A DNA stretch of 59,736 bases, taken from positions 1-59,736 of the forward strand of contig DAOTWP010000187.1 in assembly GCA_034435675.1 (NCBI GenBank), written 5' to 3'. The translations under genes and the position numbers were made by a program. The notes beneath the pieces were generated by a model. That model was not told where the DNA came from. It ran no database searches and saw only the letters and a list, made by a program, of their open reading frames with translations. This document shows positions 40,721 through 49,397 of the stretch, piece by piece. Origin of the DNA: DAOTWP01 sp034435675. GTDB taxonomy: Bacteria; Chloroflexota; Anaerolineae; Aggregatilineales; Phototrophicaceae. Positions within the stretch are counted from its first letter, which is position 1, and the number at the start of each line of letters is the position of its first letter.

Positions 40721-41650
40721 ATGCGCCTGACCTTTCGCCTATGGCGGCTGCTGCGCACGCCGCCTGTCGCCCACCCACTGTTCCAGCACGCGGCTGAAGC
40801 GCCCTCGCCAGAGACGCGGCTGCTGCTGTGGTTCAGCCCGGTCACATTTCTGGGGCTGCTGACCTATTTCCTGCTGGGCTTGTGGATCATGCCGCTGGTC
40901 GCGCTGCCGCCGCTGTTCAGCCCGTTTCCCGGTTTTGTGGTGCTGTTTAGCGTCTTTACCAGCACGTTTTATGGTGTACTGTGGATTGTGGTCATCAGTA
41001 CCGTGATTCACCGGCAGGTGGGCAACGGCATTTACGACCTGCTGGAGCTGACGCCATCCGGGTCGCTGTCGGCATTTGTCGCCATCAGCAGCGGCTGCCT
41101 CTACCGCCAGCAGGCGCTGCGCGTCGTCAATTTTCAGCGCGCGCGCATTCTCAATATCCTGCTGATCGCGCCCACGCTGGCATTTTGGGTGCTGCTGATT
41201 GCGGTGATTGGCGGCGATGAGGACACCGCCTACGCAATGCTGATCGTCGTCAGCACCGGCATGGCAGCGGGGATTATCTTCCGCCTCGACCACTTGCAGT
41301 CGATTGTGCTCGGTGTGCTGATCGGCATGGTGCTGCCCGCTGTGCTGCGCGACCGCAGTTATTCGCGCACTTTCGGCGTGGCGACCTTCATGTTGATTCA
41401 GGCGACCAGCCACACACTGATGCTGCTGCTGACGATCCTCGTCTTTCCGCCGCTGCTGCGCTGGCTGAGCATCGATACGTGGTATACCGACACGCTGGCG
41501 ATCCTGTTCGGGCTGCTGGTCTATTATCTGGCGCGGGAACTGCCCATTCAGGTATTCTGGCGGCTGTTGATGCGCCTGCTCAATGCCCAGCCCACCGATT
41601 TGCAGATTATCCAGCGCTTTGTGCGCTACACCGACGAAGTGCGCTATTGA
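40721..41650 (+). CDS. Multi-pass membrane protein, ABC-2 permease-like
   Basis: A 309-residue protein with about seven hydrophobic helices (FLGLLTYFLLGLWIMPLVAL, ILNILLIAPTLAFWVLLIAV, TLMLLLTILVFPPLLRWLSI). The cytoplasmic loop IYDLLELTPSGSLSAFVAIS resembles loops in ABC-2-type permeases whose partners recruit an ATPase. No ATP-binding gene is adjacent, so this is tentative. ATG 40721 is chosen because upstream sequence is antisense to the HEAT-like gene. Ribosome-site support is weak. Function unknown. Confidence 0.82.
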   Translation: MRLTFRLWRLLRTPPVAHPLFQHAAEAPSPETRLLLWFSPVTFLGLLTYFLLGLWIMPLVALPPLFSPFPGFVVLFSVFTSTFYGVLWIVVISTVIHRQVGNGIYDLLELTPSGSLSAFVAISSGCLYRQQALRVVNFQRARILNILLIAPTLAFWVLLIAVIGGDEDTAYAMLIVVSTGMAAGIIFRLDHLQSIVLGVLIGMVLPAVLRDRSYSRTFGVATFMLIQATSHTLMLLLTILVFPPLLRWLSIDTWYTDTLAILFGLLVYYLARELPIQVFWRLLMRLLNAQPTDLQIIQRFVRYTDEVRY

Positions 41651-41800
41651 GCCGCGCGCGGACAACAGCGCCCCGCCTGCGCCGCGGTACCGGCGTAACG
41701 TGCGCATAAGTCCAATCCACGCGGGTCCGCGCGCGGGCGCGGTTCCTGCGGTATCATCCCCGCTAAAGGTTGATTGCCCACAGGTTGAGGATCTTCCCCG

Positions 41801-43426
41801 ATGAAACCGATGTCATTTGATTTCAGATCGCGCCGTTCGATGGTGCAGGGCATGCGCGGCATGGTCGCCGCCGAAAACCCACTCGCCGCGCAGGCAGGTT
41901 TGCAGGTGCTGCGCGCGGGGGGCAACGCCGCCGATGCTGCCATCGCCACCGCCGCTGTGATGAACGTCACCGCGCCCGCTGCCACCGGCATTGGCGGGGA
42001 CTGCTTCGCGCTGTATTACGACGCGAAAACGCGGCAGGTGACGGCGCTGAACGGCAGTGGACGCGCCCCCGCCGCCCTGCATGCCGCTGACCTGCGCGCA
42101 CAGGGCTTAAGCGAAATCCCGGCGCGCAGTGTCCACGCAGTGACGGTGCCCGGCGCGGCACGCGGCTGGGAAGACCTGCTCAAGCGGCACGGCACAATGC
42201 CGCTGAAGGCTGTGTTGAAGGATGCAATCTATTATGCCCGCGAAGGCGCGCCTGTGTCGCCGGTGTTTGGCGCGGCATGGAGCAGTCCGCTGACCGAGCA
42301 GTTCCTCGCCAACAGCCCACACACCGAGGATTACCTGCCCGGTGGACGTGCGCCGCAGGTTGGGCAGCTCGTCAAACTGCCGGGGCTGGCGCGCACGCTG
42401 GAAGCGGTGGCAGAAGGCGGCGCGGAGGCGTTTTACACGGGCGCGACGGCAGACGCCATCGTGCGCACCGTGCAGGCGCTTGGCGGGCTGCTGACGCACG
42501 ACGACCTGCACGCGCACGGTTCGACATGGGATGAGCCGATCCTGACCAACTACAGCGGCGCGACGATCTATGAATGCCCGCCCAACGGGCAGGGGCTGGC
42601 AGCGCTGATCGCCATGAATATCGCCAGCGCGCTGGGCGGGCGAGAACTGCCCTGGGACAGTCCCGAACGCCTGCATCTGATGGTCGAGGCGATGCGGCTG
42701 GCGTTTGCTGATGCGCGGCATTACATCGCCGACCAGGCGACCAACCCTGCCCCGCTGCGTGAACTGCTCAGCCAGCAGTACGCCCAGGCACGCGCCGGGC
42801 TGGTGTCGGCAGAGAGCGCGATGCAGCCGCCCGCGTTCGGCGCGCCGTTTGGCGGTGGTAACACGACCTATCTGTGCGCGGTGGATGGTGACGGCAACGC
42901 CTGCTCGTTCATCAACAGCCTGTATATGGGCTTTGGCACAGGTATCGTAGCGCAGGGGACGGGCGTGTTTTTGCAGAATCGCGGCGCGTGCTTCACGCTG
43001 GAGGCAGGGCACGCCAACGAACTGGCAGGTCGCAAACGCCCATACCACACGATTATCCCCGGCATGGCGCTGCGCAATGGCGAATTGTACGCGGCGTTCG
43101 GTGTGATGGGCGGCTTCATGCAGCCGCAGGGACACTTGCAGGTGATCAGCGCGCTGCTGGACGACGACCTGAACCCGCAGGAAGCGCTGGATCGCCCGCG
43201 CTGGTGCCTGGAGGAAGGCACGGGCGACAGCGTGCTGGCGCTGGAAGACGGCATTCCGGTGAGCGCGATGGCGCGACTGGCGGAGCTGGGACACCGCGTG
43301 CGCCCGGTCAGCGGCAGGGGGCGGGCGCTGTTTGGCAGCGGGCAGATTATCCTGCGCGACCCGTACAGCGGTGTGCTGTCCGGCGGCTGTGACCCGCGCA
43401 AGGACAGCGCCGTAGTGGCGTTTTAG
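41801..43426 (+). CDS. Gamma-glutamyltransferase family protein
   Basis: A 541-residue Ntn-hydrolase precursor. Key regions are GMRGMVAAENPLAAQAGLQV, GGNAADAAIATA, GIGGDCFALYYD and the autoprocessing site GGGNTTYLCAVD, where Thr355 should become the nucleophile of the small subunit. RKRPYHTIIPGMAL and GVMGGFMQPQGHLQV are also typical. No signal peptide is seen, so it may act in the cytoplasm, unlike most glutathione-cleaving enzymes. Substrates could be gamma-glutamyl compounds or cephalosporin-type acyl amides. GAGG precedes the ATG; an ATG at 41810 is the alternative. Confidence 0.93.
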   Translation: MKPMSFDFRSRRSMVQGMRGMVAAENPLAAQAGLQVLRAGGNAADAAIATAAVMNVTAPAATGIGGDCFALYYDAKTRQVTALNGSGRAPAALHAADLRAQGLSEIPARSVHAVTVPGAARGWEDLLKRHGTMPLKAVLKDAIYYAREGAPVSPVFGAAWSSPLTEQFLANSPHTEDYLPGGRAPQVGQLVKLPGLARTLEAVAEGGAEAFYTGATADAIVRTVQALGGLLTHDDLHAHGSTWDEPILTNYSGATIYECPPNGQGLAALIAMNIASALGGRELPWDSPERLHLMVEAMRLAFADARHYIADQATNPAPLRELLSQQYAQARAGLVSAESAMQPPAFGAPFGGGNTTYLCAVDGDGNACSFINSLYMGFGTGIVAQGTGVFLQNRGACFTLEAGHANELAGRKRPYHTIIPGMALRNGELYAAFGVMGGFMQPQGHLQVISALLDDDLNPQEALDRPRWCLEEGTGDSVLALEDGIPVSAMARLAELGHRVRPVSGRGRALFGSGQIILRDPYSGVLSGGCDPRKDSAVVAF

Positions 43427-43667
43427 GGGGAGTGAACCGCAAAGACGCCAGGAACGAGGTGTCCCCTGCCTCGCCCGGCTTGCTGTCTCTGCGAACTATT
43501 TGGCTTGTCCTGCGCCTGCTGCCGGGGGAACGCGCACACCGGCAGCAGCAGCGGACTCCCCTGTTTGAACACCAAATCCGCGCTGGTTGTCAATTTGCCA
43601 GACTCCGGTAGAATTCCGGCAGGCAGCACGCCACCCAATCCTGCACACCTACTCACACAGGACAACC

Positions 43668-44486
43668 ATGCCCAACCTGATGCACCATCAAGCGGAACTG
43701 CATTATGAACTGGACGGACCGGCAGACGGGCTGCCCGTGCTGTATATCAGCGGCTTTTCCGCGCACAGCAACGACATCCTCGGCACCGCGCTGCGCCGGG
43801 GTTTCAGCGCGGCAGGCTGCCGCGTGCTGGCGCTGGACAATCGCGGCTCCGGGCAGACGCGCACACCCGACGGCGCACAGGCGACCATTGCCGACATGGC
43901 AGACGACATCGCCGCCGTGATGGATGCGGAGGGGATTAACGCCGTGCATCTGCTGGGGATTTCGATGGGCGGGGCGATTGGACTCACGCTGGCGCTGCGC
44001 CACCCGCACAAAGTCCGCAGTCAGGTGATCGCTGTGTCGCTGGCACACGCGCAGCACGGGCGCGCGGAATTTATGCTGCGCACCACCCGCGCCCTGCGCG
44101 AAGCCGGTGTCCCGCGCGAACTGATCAACCGCACCAACGCCGTTTACCTGCTCAGCGAAGACGCCTTTAAGATTGAGCCGCTGATGCAGGCGTGGATTAA
44201 CGCCCCGCTGGACCCGCTGATGCAGACGCCGCAGGGTTTCGAGTTGCAGATTGACGCGCTGGACGGGTTTGATATTCGCGCCGAACTGCCCGGCATCCGC
44301 ACCCCCACGCTGGTCATCAGCAGTCCGGATGACCTGCTGGTGCCGCCGCGATTCCAGCGCGAAATCGCCGCCGCGATTCCCGGCGCGCAGTTCCGCGAGT
44401 ATCCCGGCGGGCATGTGTTCATGGTGCTGCCGATGTACACGCCGCAGTTTATCGCGGATGTGCTGGCGTTCTGGCAGGCGCACTGA
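43668..44486 (+). CDS. Alpha/beta hydrolase
   Basis: A 272-residue protein. The nucleophile elbow is LLGISMGGAIGL (serine nucleophile), the oxyanion region YISGFSAHSNDILG, and the C-terminal acid and histidine are in VISSPDDLLVPPRF and YPGGHVFMVLP. This is a typical 3-oxoadipate enol-lactonase-like or esterase fold; the substrate is unclear. ATG 43668 follows AGGA. The frame is open from 43587 but without a ribosome site. It follows gamma-glutamyltransferase by about 240 bp on the same strand. Confidence 0.9.
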   Translation: MPNLMHHQAELHYELDGPADGLPVLYISGFSAHSNDILGTALRRGFSAAGCRVLALDNRGSGQTRTPDGAQATIADMADDIAAVMDAEGINAVHLLGISMGGAIGLTLALRHPHKVRSQVIAVSLAHAQHGRAEFMLRTTRALREAGVPRELINRTNAVYLLSEDAFKIEPLMQAWINAPLDPLMQTPQGFELQIDALDGFDIRAELPGIRTPTLVISSPDDLLVPPRFQREIAAAIPGAQFREYPGGHVFMVLPMYTPQFIADVLAFWQAH

Positions 44487-44522
44487 CGTAATGCGCAGGA
44501 TTTTCTGCGTGTAAGCACAGGA

Positions 44523-44550
44523 CAGGGCGTGTCCCCGTGAACACGCCCTG
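44523..44550. terminator. Perfect 10-bp stem between convergent genes
   Basis: CAGGGCGTGT pairs with ACACGCCCTG around an 8-base loop. It sits between convergent hydrolase and STAS-like genes. GC-rich but without T-run on either strand, so a terminator role is inferred. Confidence 0.5.
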
Positions 44551-44564
44551 CGCCGCATGAGGGG

Positions 44565-44966
44565 CTACATGCTCACCAGCCAACTGCGCGCTTCTTCAAG
44601 ATCGGTGAAGATTGCCACCCGGACACCCAGATTGAAGAAGGCTTCAACCACCTGCTGCATATCGGCGCGCCCGGCGACGCTTTCCGGCACGACCAGCGCC
44701 CAGAATTTCCAACCCGCTGCCGCTGCGCGTGGACCCCAGTCCGTCACCGAGAAGATGGCATCTTCCTCGTTGACGTCGCCATTTTTGCGGTCGTCTGAGA
44801 GCCACTTGATCGCCCCTGCCTTTTTCAGATGGTCGAGGGCGGTATTCAAAATAAAGCGCAACTGCTCCCCGTGAAGCGGCTTATAGAATGTATGATAGAT
44901 ATAGCGATCTGTTGGGTGATAGCGGATACACCCATATTCGTTATCCAGAATGGTTTCATAGGACAT
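44565..44966 (-). CDS. STAS/SpoIIAA-like domain protein
   Basis: A 133-residue cytosolic protein. It holds KWLSDDRKNGDVNEEDAIFS, DWGPRAAAAGWKFWALVVPE and the C-terminal GVRVAIFTDLEEARSWL, a pattern I associate with STAS/SEC14-like proteins of unknown role in Bacteroidota and Chloroflexota. The fold is likely alpha/beta with a ligand pocket. Start ATG 44966 follows GAGG. An in-frame ATG at 44987 adds seven residues. It is a single gene, convergent with the hydrolase gene. Confidence 0.82.
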   Translation of the reverse strand: MSYETILDNEYGCIRYHPTDRYIYHTFYKPLHGEQLRFILNTALDHLKKAGAIKWLSDDRKNGDVNEEDAIFSVTDWGPRAAAAGWKFWALVVPESVAGRADMQQVVEAFFNLGVRVAIFTDLEEARSWLVSM

Positions 44967-45163
44967 GGCTTCAACCTCGTTGGACACGTTGACGACGATA
45001 TAAAATACGGCTGCAGCGCTATCGTTAGTTTAATTGCAAGATTATCTCAACCAGCATTAAGGTTTTTCGTAATCATCCGGTGCTAAGATCAACGTGACGG
45101 CGCCGTCCGGCGGGCGGCGCTGCTCCGGGAGCGCTTCCTGTCAGGCAGTCAGAAAGGAACTTC

Positions 45164-45541
45164 ATGCCGCTGCTTGGAGACCTGATACAGGCAATTGTGT
45201 ATGTGCAGCAGATGGACTTACAGGTACGGTTTTACCGGGACATTTTAGAATTAGCAGTTGGCTTTCCTGCCGGGCTGGCAGACTACAGCGCCGAAACATG
45301 GGTGACATTCCGCACAGGGCGCTGCACACTGGCGCTGCACGCTGGCGCGGTGGAACCGCCCAACAGCAGCACCGCCATGCACACCTTTTATACGCAGGAT
45401 ATTCACACGGCGCGCGCGGCACTGCTGGCAAAGGGACTGCTCATCGGCGAGGTTTTCGAGGCAGCGCCGGGGACGCTGGTGTGCCATTTTGTTGACCCGG
45501 AGAATAACCCATTGGCGTTGGAGCAAATCCTGCAACCCTGA
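45164..45541 (+). CDS. VOC (glyoxalase/bleomycin resistance) family protein
   Basis: A 125-residue single VOC domain. The first half has AIVYVQQMDLQVRFYRDILE and the second FYTQDIHTARAALLAKGLLI and FVDPENNPLALEQIL. The last glutamate is a likely metal ligand, while the usual N-terminal ligand is not His. Enzymes of this fold include glyoxalase I, dioxygenases and drug-binding proteins; activity here is unknown. AAAGGAAC precedes the ATG, and a TGCTAAGAT extended -10 box lies about 80 bases upstream. The M28 peptidase gene follows 70 bp later. Confidence 0.9.
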   Translation: MPLLGDLIQAIVYVQQMDLQVRFYRDILELAVGFPAGLADYSAETWVTFRTGRCTLALHAGAVEPPNSSTAMHTFYTQDIHTARAALLAKGLLIGEVFEAAPGTLVCHFVDPENNPLALEQILQP

Positions 45542-45611
45542 CCCCGCTTCCTGCGTAAACAGTAACAGCAGCAGTGTGTCACTTTTCAACGCCGACCAGC
45601 AAAGGTGCTTT

Positions 45612-46835
45612 ATGACCACACTGGAACTGTCATACCAGAACTTACAGCAGCGTGCAGACGCCTATTTACACCGGCTCTGTGTCGAGATTGACAACCGGCG
45701 GGTGGGCAGCGGTGGCAACCGCGCGGCAACGACCTTTTTTGAGGAAACCGCCGCCGCGCTGGGCTTTAGCACCGAAACGCCCACATTTGATTGTATGGAT
45801 TGGCGTGAAGCGGGCGCGCTGCTGAGCGTGGGCAGCAGCGTGTATGAGGTTTTTCCCGGTCCGTATTCGCGCGGCTGCCGGGTGCGCGCGCCGCTGGTTG
45901 CCGCTGGCAGTGTGGAACAATTAGAGATCGCCGATGCGGGCGGCAAGGTGCTGCTGCTGCACGGCGACATCGCCGCCGGACAGCTTTTCCCGCGCAATTT
46001 CCCCTTCTTCAGTGTGGGCGAACACCAGCACATCTATCACCTGCTCGACAGCCAGCAGCCCGCCGCGATTATCGCCGCCACCGGCTGCGATCCAAATCTT
46101 GCCGGGGGACTGTATCCGTTTCCGCTGTTCGAGGATGGCGATTTTGACATCCCCTCGGTATACATGACTGACGTGGACGGCGCGCGACTGCTGCGCAATG
46201 TGGGGCTGACGGCAACGCTGGCAAGCCACGCGGAGCGCATCCCCGCGACAGGCTGCAATGTGGTTGCCCGGCGGGGCAGCGGGACGGCGCGCATGGTCTG
46301 TTTTGCGCATATTGACGCCAAAACGGGCACGCCCGGCGCCATAGACAATGCCAGCGGCGTGGTCACGCTGCTGCTGCTGGCGGAACTGCTGGCGGATTTT
46401 GCGGGCGGGGTACGGCTGGAACTGGTCGCGCTGAATGGCGAGGATTATTACGCCAACCCCGGCGAACGACTCTATCTGGCGCAAAACGCCGACCTTTTCG
46501 GCGATATTCTGCTGGGGATTAACGTGGACGGTGTGGGCTACCGCAAAGGCAGTATCGCCTATTCGCTCTATGAATGCCCGCCGCCGCTTGCGGCAGCGAT
46601 TCAGGCGCAGCTTGCCCGCTACCCGGCGCTGGTCGCAGGCGAACAGTGGTACCAGAGTGATCATTTTCTGTTCACCATGAACGGGCGTCCGGCGCTGGCG
46701 CTGACGTCTGAGCGCGTTGAGGAACTGCTCTGTGGCGTGGTGCATACCGCGCATGATACGCCGGAGCTGGTGGACACGGCGCGGCTGGCTGATGCGGCGC
46801 TGGCACTGCGCGATGTGATTCTCGCGCTGGCATGA
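45612..46835 (+). CDS. M28-family metallopeptidase-like protein
   Basis: A 407-residue protein. His233 in CFAHIDAKTGTPGAIDNASG and Asp245 in GAIDNASG are two zinc ligands of the M28 aminopeptidase fold. A catalytic acidic pair is less clear (LNGEDYYANPG). INVDGVGYRKG holds a further Asp, and HTAHDTPELVD the last His. An inserted PA-like domain lies in residues 75-210. No signal peptide is present, so it is probably cytosolic. ATG 45612 follows AAAGG. It may be co-transcribed with the VOC gene. Confidence 0.88.
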   Translation: MTTLELSYQNLQQRADAYLHRLCVEIDNRRVGSGGNRAATTFFEETAAALGFSTETPTFDCMDWREAGALLSVGSSVYEVFPGPYSRGCRVRAPLVAAGSVEQLEIADAGGKVLLLHGDIAAGQLFPRNFPFFSVGEHQHIYHLLDSQQPAAIIAATGCDPNLAGGLYPFPLFEDGDFDIPSVYMTDVDGARLLRNVGLTATLASHAERIPATGCNVVARRGSGTARMVCFAHIDAKTGTPGAIDNASGVVTLLLLAELLADFAGGVRLELVALNGEDYYANPGERLYLAQNADLFGDILLGINVDGVGYRKGSIAYSLYECPPPLAAAIQAQLARYPALVAGEQWYQSDHFLFTMNGRPALALTSERVEELLCGVVHTAHDTPELVDTARLADAALALRDVILALA

Positions 46836-46854
46836 GCGGTGCGCCGCTTTTGAA

Positions 46855-47110
46855 GAACCGGACATAACAGTCTCATGCGGGCGGGCGGCTAACACACAAT
46901 CACCCGCCCCTGCACCATAAACCGCGCAGGGGCAGCAATCTGCCTGTGGGCATCCCGGCGGCATGCCCCTACACGGTGCGTGGACAGGCAGCCACAGCAG
47001 GCTGCGCCTCGACAAGATTCTCTGTGCCTTCGTGGTAATATGTCGCTGCGGGCGGGCGCGAAATGCAGCCACCCGCCCCTACAGTGCCTTCGCGGTTTGA
47101 TCCGGCGCGG
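46855..47110. repeat. Cluster of small GC-rich palindromes
   Basis: Repeated modules such as GGGCGGGT, ACCCGCCCCT and CGGCATGCCCCTAC occur in both orientations. They also appear inside family-1 elements and in the element at 50301. Short genes predicted here are not supported. Confidence 0.5.
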
Positions 47111-47134
47111 ATAGCTGTCACACAATACCCGCCC

Positions 47135-48793
47135 TCAGCGCCGTGTGCTGCGCTGCGCCTGCGCCGCCAGGTAATCGCTGTAGCCGCCGTCATAGCCGGT
47201 CAGCACACCGTCCGCCAGTTCCACCACGCGGTCTACCGTGCGATCCAGAAAATAGCGGTCATGCGAAATCACCAGCATCGCGCCCTCAAACTCGTTGAGC
47301 GCGTTTTCGAGCACCTCCGCACTGGCGATGTCCAGATTGTTGGTTGGCTCATCCAGCAGCAGCAGGTTGGGCTGTTGCAGCATCAACGCCAGCAGTTGCA
47401 GGCGGCTGCGTTCCCCGCCGCTGAGCGTGCCGACCGGCTGGCGCACCTGCGGGTAGGTGAAGGCAAACTTGAGTAACTGCGCTACAGCGCTGCCCTCTGG
47501 CATGGCGCGGATGTCGCGCACCACGTCCACCGGCGTCGCGTCCCACCACGCCGTGAGCGTCTGGTGTTCCTGCGCGTAATAGCCCACGCGCGAACTCGGT
47601 CCCAGCTTGATTTCGCCCTCCAGCGGTGTCAGTTCGCCCAGAATCAGCCGGAACAGCACCGACTTGCCCGCGCCGTTCGGTCCAATCAGCCCGACGCGCT
47701 GCCCATGCCGCACCAGCAAATCGAGATCGAAGAACAGCGGTTCGTCGTCAAACGCCATTGCCAGACGCTTGAGTTCCAGCGCTTTGGTGCTGCCGCGCCC
47801 GCCTTCCAGCGACAGCGCCATCAGGCGGCGTTCGCGCACCTGGTCAATGATTTCGCCGCGTTCCTCCATGCGTTCCAGCATCTTGCGGCGGCTGCGTGCC
47901 TGCCGTGCGGCGCGTTCGTTTTCCACCACCTTCGCCTGAAACTCGAAGCGCTTGATCGCCGTCTCGATCTGCTGGATGCGCTTCTGCTGCGCGACATACG
48001 CCTGCTGCTGGCGTTCGCGGCGCTGCTCTTTTTCGATGGCGAACGCGCTGTAACTGCCGGGATAGACCGTCAGCGCGCCGTCTTCCAGTTCGGCAATCTG
48101 CGTGACGACTTCATCCAGCAGATAGCGATCATGGCTGACAATCACCACCGCGCCGGGGTAATCGCGCAGGAACGATTCCAGCTTGCGTTTGGCATCCAGG
48201 TCAAGATGATTATCCGGTTCGTCCAGCAGCAGCACTTCGGGCTGTTCTGCTGCCAGCATCGCCAGCGCGACCAGCTTTTTCTGCCCGCCGCTGAGCGTGT
48301 CAGTCAGCAGGTCGTAATCCGCTGTGTCGAAGCCAAGATGCGCCAGAAGCGCGCGGACGCGGTTGGTGTGCAACGTGCCGCCCAGCGCCTCGAAGCGTGC
48401 CAGCAGGCGTTCGTGGGTGTCCAGCGCCGCTTGCAGCGCGTCCGGGTCGTTATACACTGCCGGGTCGCCCAGCCGGTCCTCGGCGGCGTGCAGTTCAGCG
48501 TTGAGCGCCGCCAGCGCGGGCGGCAGCGTCTGTGCCACATCAATCAATCTGCGTTCGGGCGGCAGCGCCGGTTCCTGCGGCAGATAACTTACACGCACGC
48601 CGCGCATGCGCACCACCGCGCCGCTGTCCGGCTGGTGCTGCCCGGCAAGCGCTTTGAGCAGGCTGCTTTTGCCCGCGCCGTTGGGACCAACCAGTCCAGT
48701 GCGGTCATGGTCGCCGATAGCGAAGCTCAGGTCGCGGAAGATGGCGCGTCCGGCGTGGCTGAGGCTGATTTTTTCGACGGTAACAATATGCAT
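47135..48793 (-). CDS. ABC-F family ATPase
   Basis: A 552-residue protein with two ABC ATPase domains and no membrane part. Both Walker A motifs read GPNGAGKS. Signatures are LSGGQKK and LSGGERS, and Walker B motifs LLLDEPDNHLD and LLLDEPTNNLD are intact. The arm between them (RQARSRRKMLERMEERGEII) is charged and helical. ABC-F proteins act on the ribosome E site as translation factors or protect it from antibiotics; here the class is unclear. The start is ATG 48793, with AAGGAG about ten bases upstream. A family-2 repeat and a candidate RNA lie upstream. Confidence 0.93.
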   Translation of the reverse strand: MHIVTVEKISLSHAGRAIFRDLSFAIGDHDRTGLVGPNGAGKSSLLKALAGQHQPDSGAVVRMRGVRVSYLPQEPALPPERRLIDVAQTLPPALAALNAELHAAEDRLGDPAVYNDPDALQAALDTHERLLARFEALGGTLHTNRVRALLAHLGFDTADYDLLTDTLSGGQKKLVALAMLAAEQPEVLLLDEPDNHLDLDAKRKLESFLRDYPGAVVIVSHDRYLLDEVVTQIAELEDGALTVYPGSYSAFAIEKEQRRERQQQAYVAQQKRIQQIETAIKRFEFQAKVVENERAARQARSRRKMLERMEERGEIIDQVRERRLMALSLEGGRGSTKALELKRLAMAFDDEPLFFDLDLLVRHGQRVGLIGPNGAGKSVLFRLILGELTPLEGEIKLGPSSRVGYYAQEHQTLTAWWDATPVDVVRDIRAMPEGSAVAQLLKFAFTYPQVRQPVGTLSGGERSRLQLLALMLQQPNLLLLDEPTNNLDIASAEVLENALNEFEGAMLVISHDRYFLDRTVDRVVELADGVLTGYDGGYSDYLAAQAQRSTRR

Positions 48794-48835
48794 TGGGTCT
48801 GTTCTCCTTGACACGGACAAAGCTCTCGGTTCACA

Positions 48836-49004
48836 ATTAGAACCTATCCATAAACCTGTTTTCCTGAACAAGGGGATTATGCTCTTTAAGAAAATAATCA
48901 CGTTACCGGTAGGGTTGAAGCATGCTTCAACCCTGCGAAAAACGTTATTCGGTTAAATTTCTGAATTGCATAATCCCCTTGTCCGGGTTTACGGATAGAT
49001 ACTT
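48836..49004. repeat. Family-2 inverted-repeat element
   Basis: Left end CCTATCCATAAACCTG and right end GGGTTTACGGATAGATAC are inverted. Inside them AACAAGGGGATTA pairs with TAATCCCCTTGT, and the centre is GGGTTGAAGC / GCTTCAACCC. It lies between the ABC-F start and the candidate RNA terminator. Confidence 0.78.
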
Positions 49005-49083
49005 GCCCGGACACGCGCCCGGCTGCCGCGTCAATCACCCACAGGACAACACCCGCCAGTACAACGGTCTGCTGCTGCGTGAA

Positions 49084-49277
49084 TCAAAAACGGCTCCGGG
49101 CACGCGCCCAAAGCCGCTGGTGTTCATATCTTGCAGGTAGTTTTCCCCTGCGATGGGGTATTAACTACCGTGTGACATGACTACTTCCGGTCATCAGGCG
49201 CACCACTCCCCCGTGCGCCCTGTGTGGACGTCACAAACATACGGGTGAAAATGCGTCCATAACCGAAGTAAGTCATG
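49084..49277 (-). ncRNA. Candidate structured RNA or attenuator leader, about 194 nt
   Basis: Minus strand. P1: CATGACTTACTTCGGTTAT pairs with ATGACCGGAAGTAGTCATG (about 17 pairs, two bulges). It closes a junction with P2 (GGACGCA / TGACGTCC) and P3 (CAGGGCGCAC / GTGCGCCTG). P4 is GGTAGTT-CCCC-loop-GGGG-AACTACC. P5 is an intrinsic terminator ending in TTTTT. A promoter starts the RNA exactly at P1. A 31-codon open frame (MTYFGYGRIFTR...) starts at the same point and ends in P1, so a leader peptide is an alternative. No known family is recognised. Confidence 0.55.
49086..49117 (-). terminator. Intrinsic terminator of the candidate RNA
   Basis: CGGCT-TT-GGGC-GCGT-GCCC-GG-AGCCG on the minus strand, followed by TTTTT. 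The stem has nine pairs with a symmetric internal loop. The ABC-F start is about 290 bases farther on. Confidence 0.7.
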
Positions 49278-49282
49278 CGCGT

Positions 49283-49312
49283 AGGATAGCATCAAACCGC
49301 GCCGCGAGTCAA
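49283..49312 (-). promoter_or_regulatory. Promoter of the candidate RNA
   Basis: TTGACT (49307-49312) and TGCTATCCT (extended -10 box, TATCCT at 49283-49288) are 18 bases apart on the minus strand. The predicted start is at about 49276, the first base of P1. Confidence 0.6.
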
Positions 49313-49397
49313 CAGACGATACAGGTTGCTCACACGGGCATTTGACAAGTATTTGCAGATGTGGCACAAACTGCCGCCAATCATACGGCTGAGCAAA

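Noticed and set aside
42107..43294. Minus-strand open frame of 395 codons
   Set aside because: Antisense to gamma-glutamyltransferase; composition is that of a shadow frame.
47564..48811. Plus-strand open frame of 415 codons
   Set aside because: Antisense to the ABC-F gene, which has all ABC motifs.
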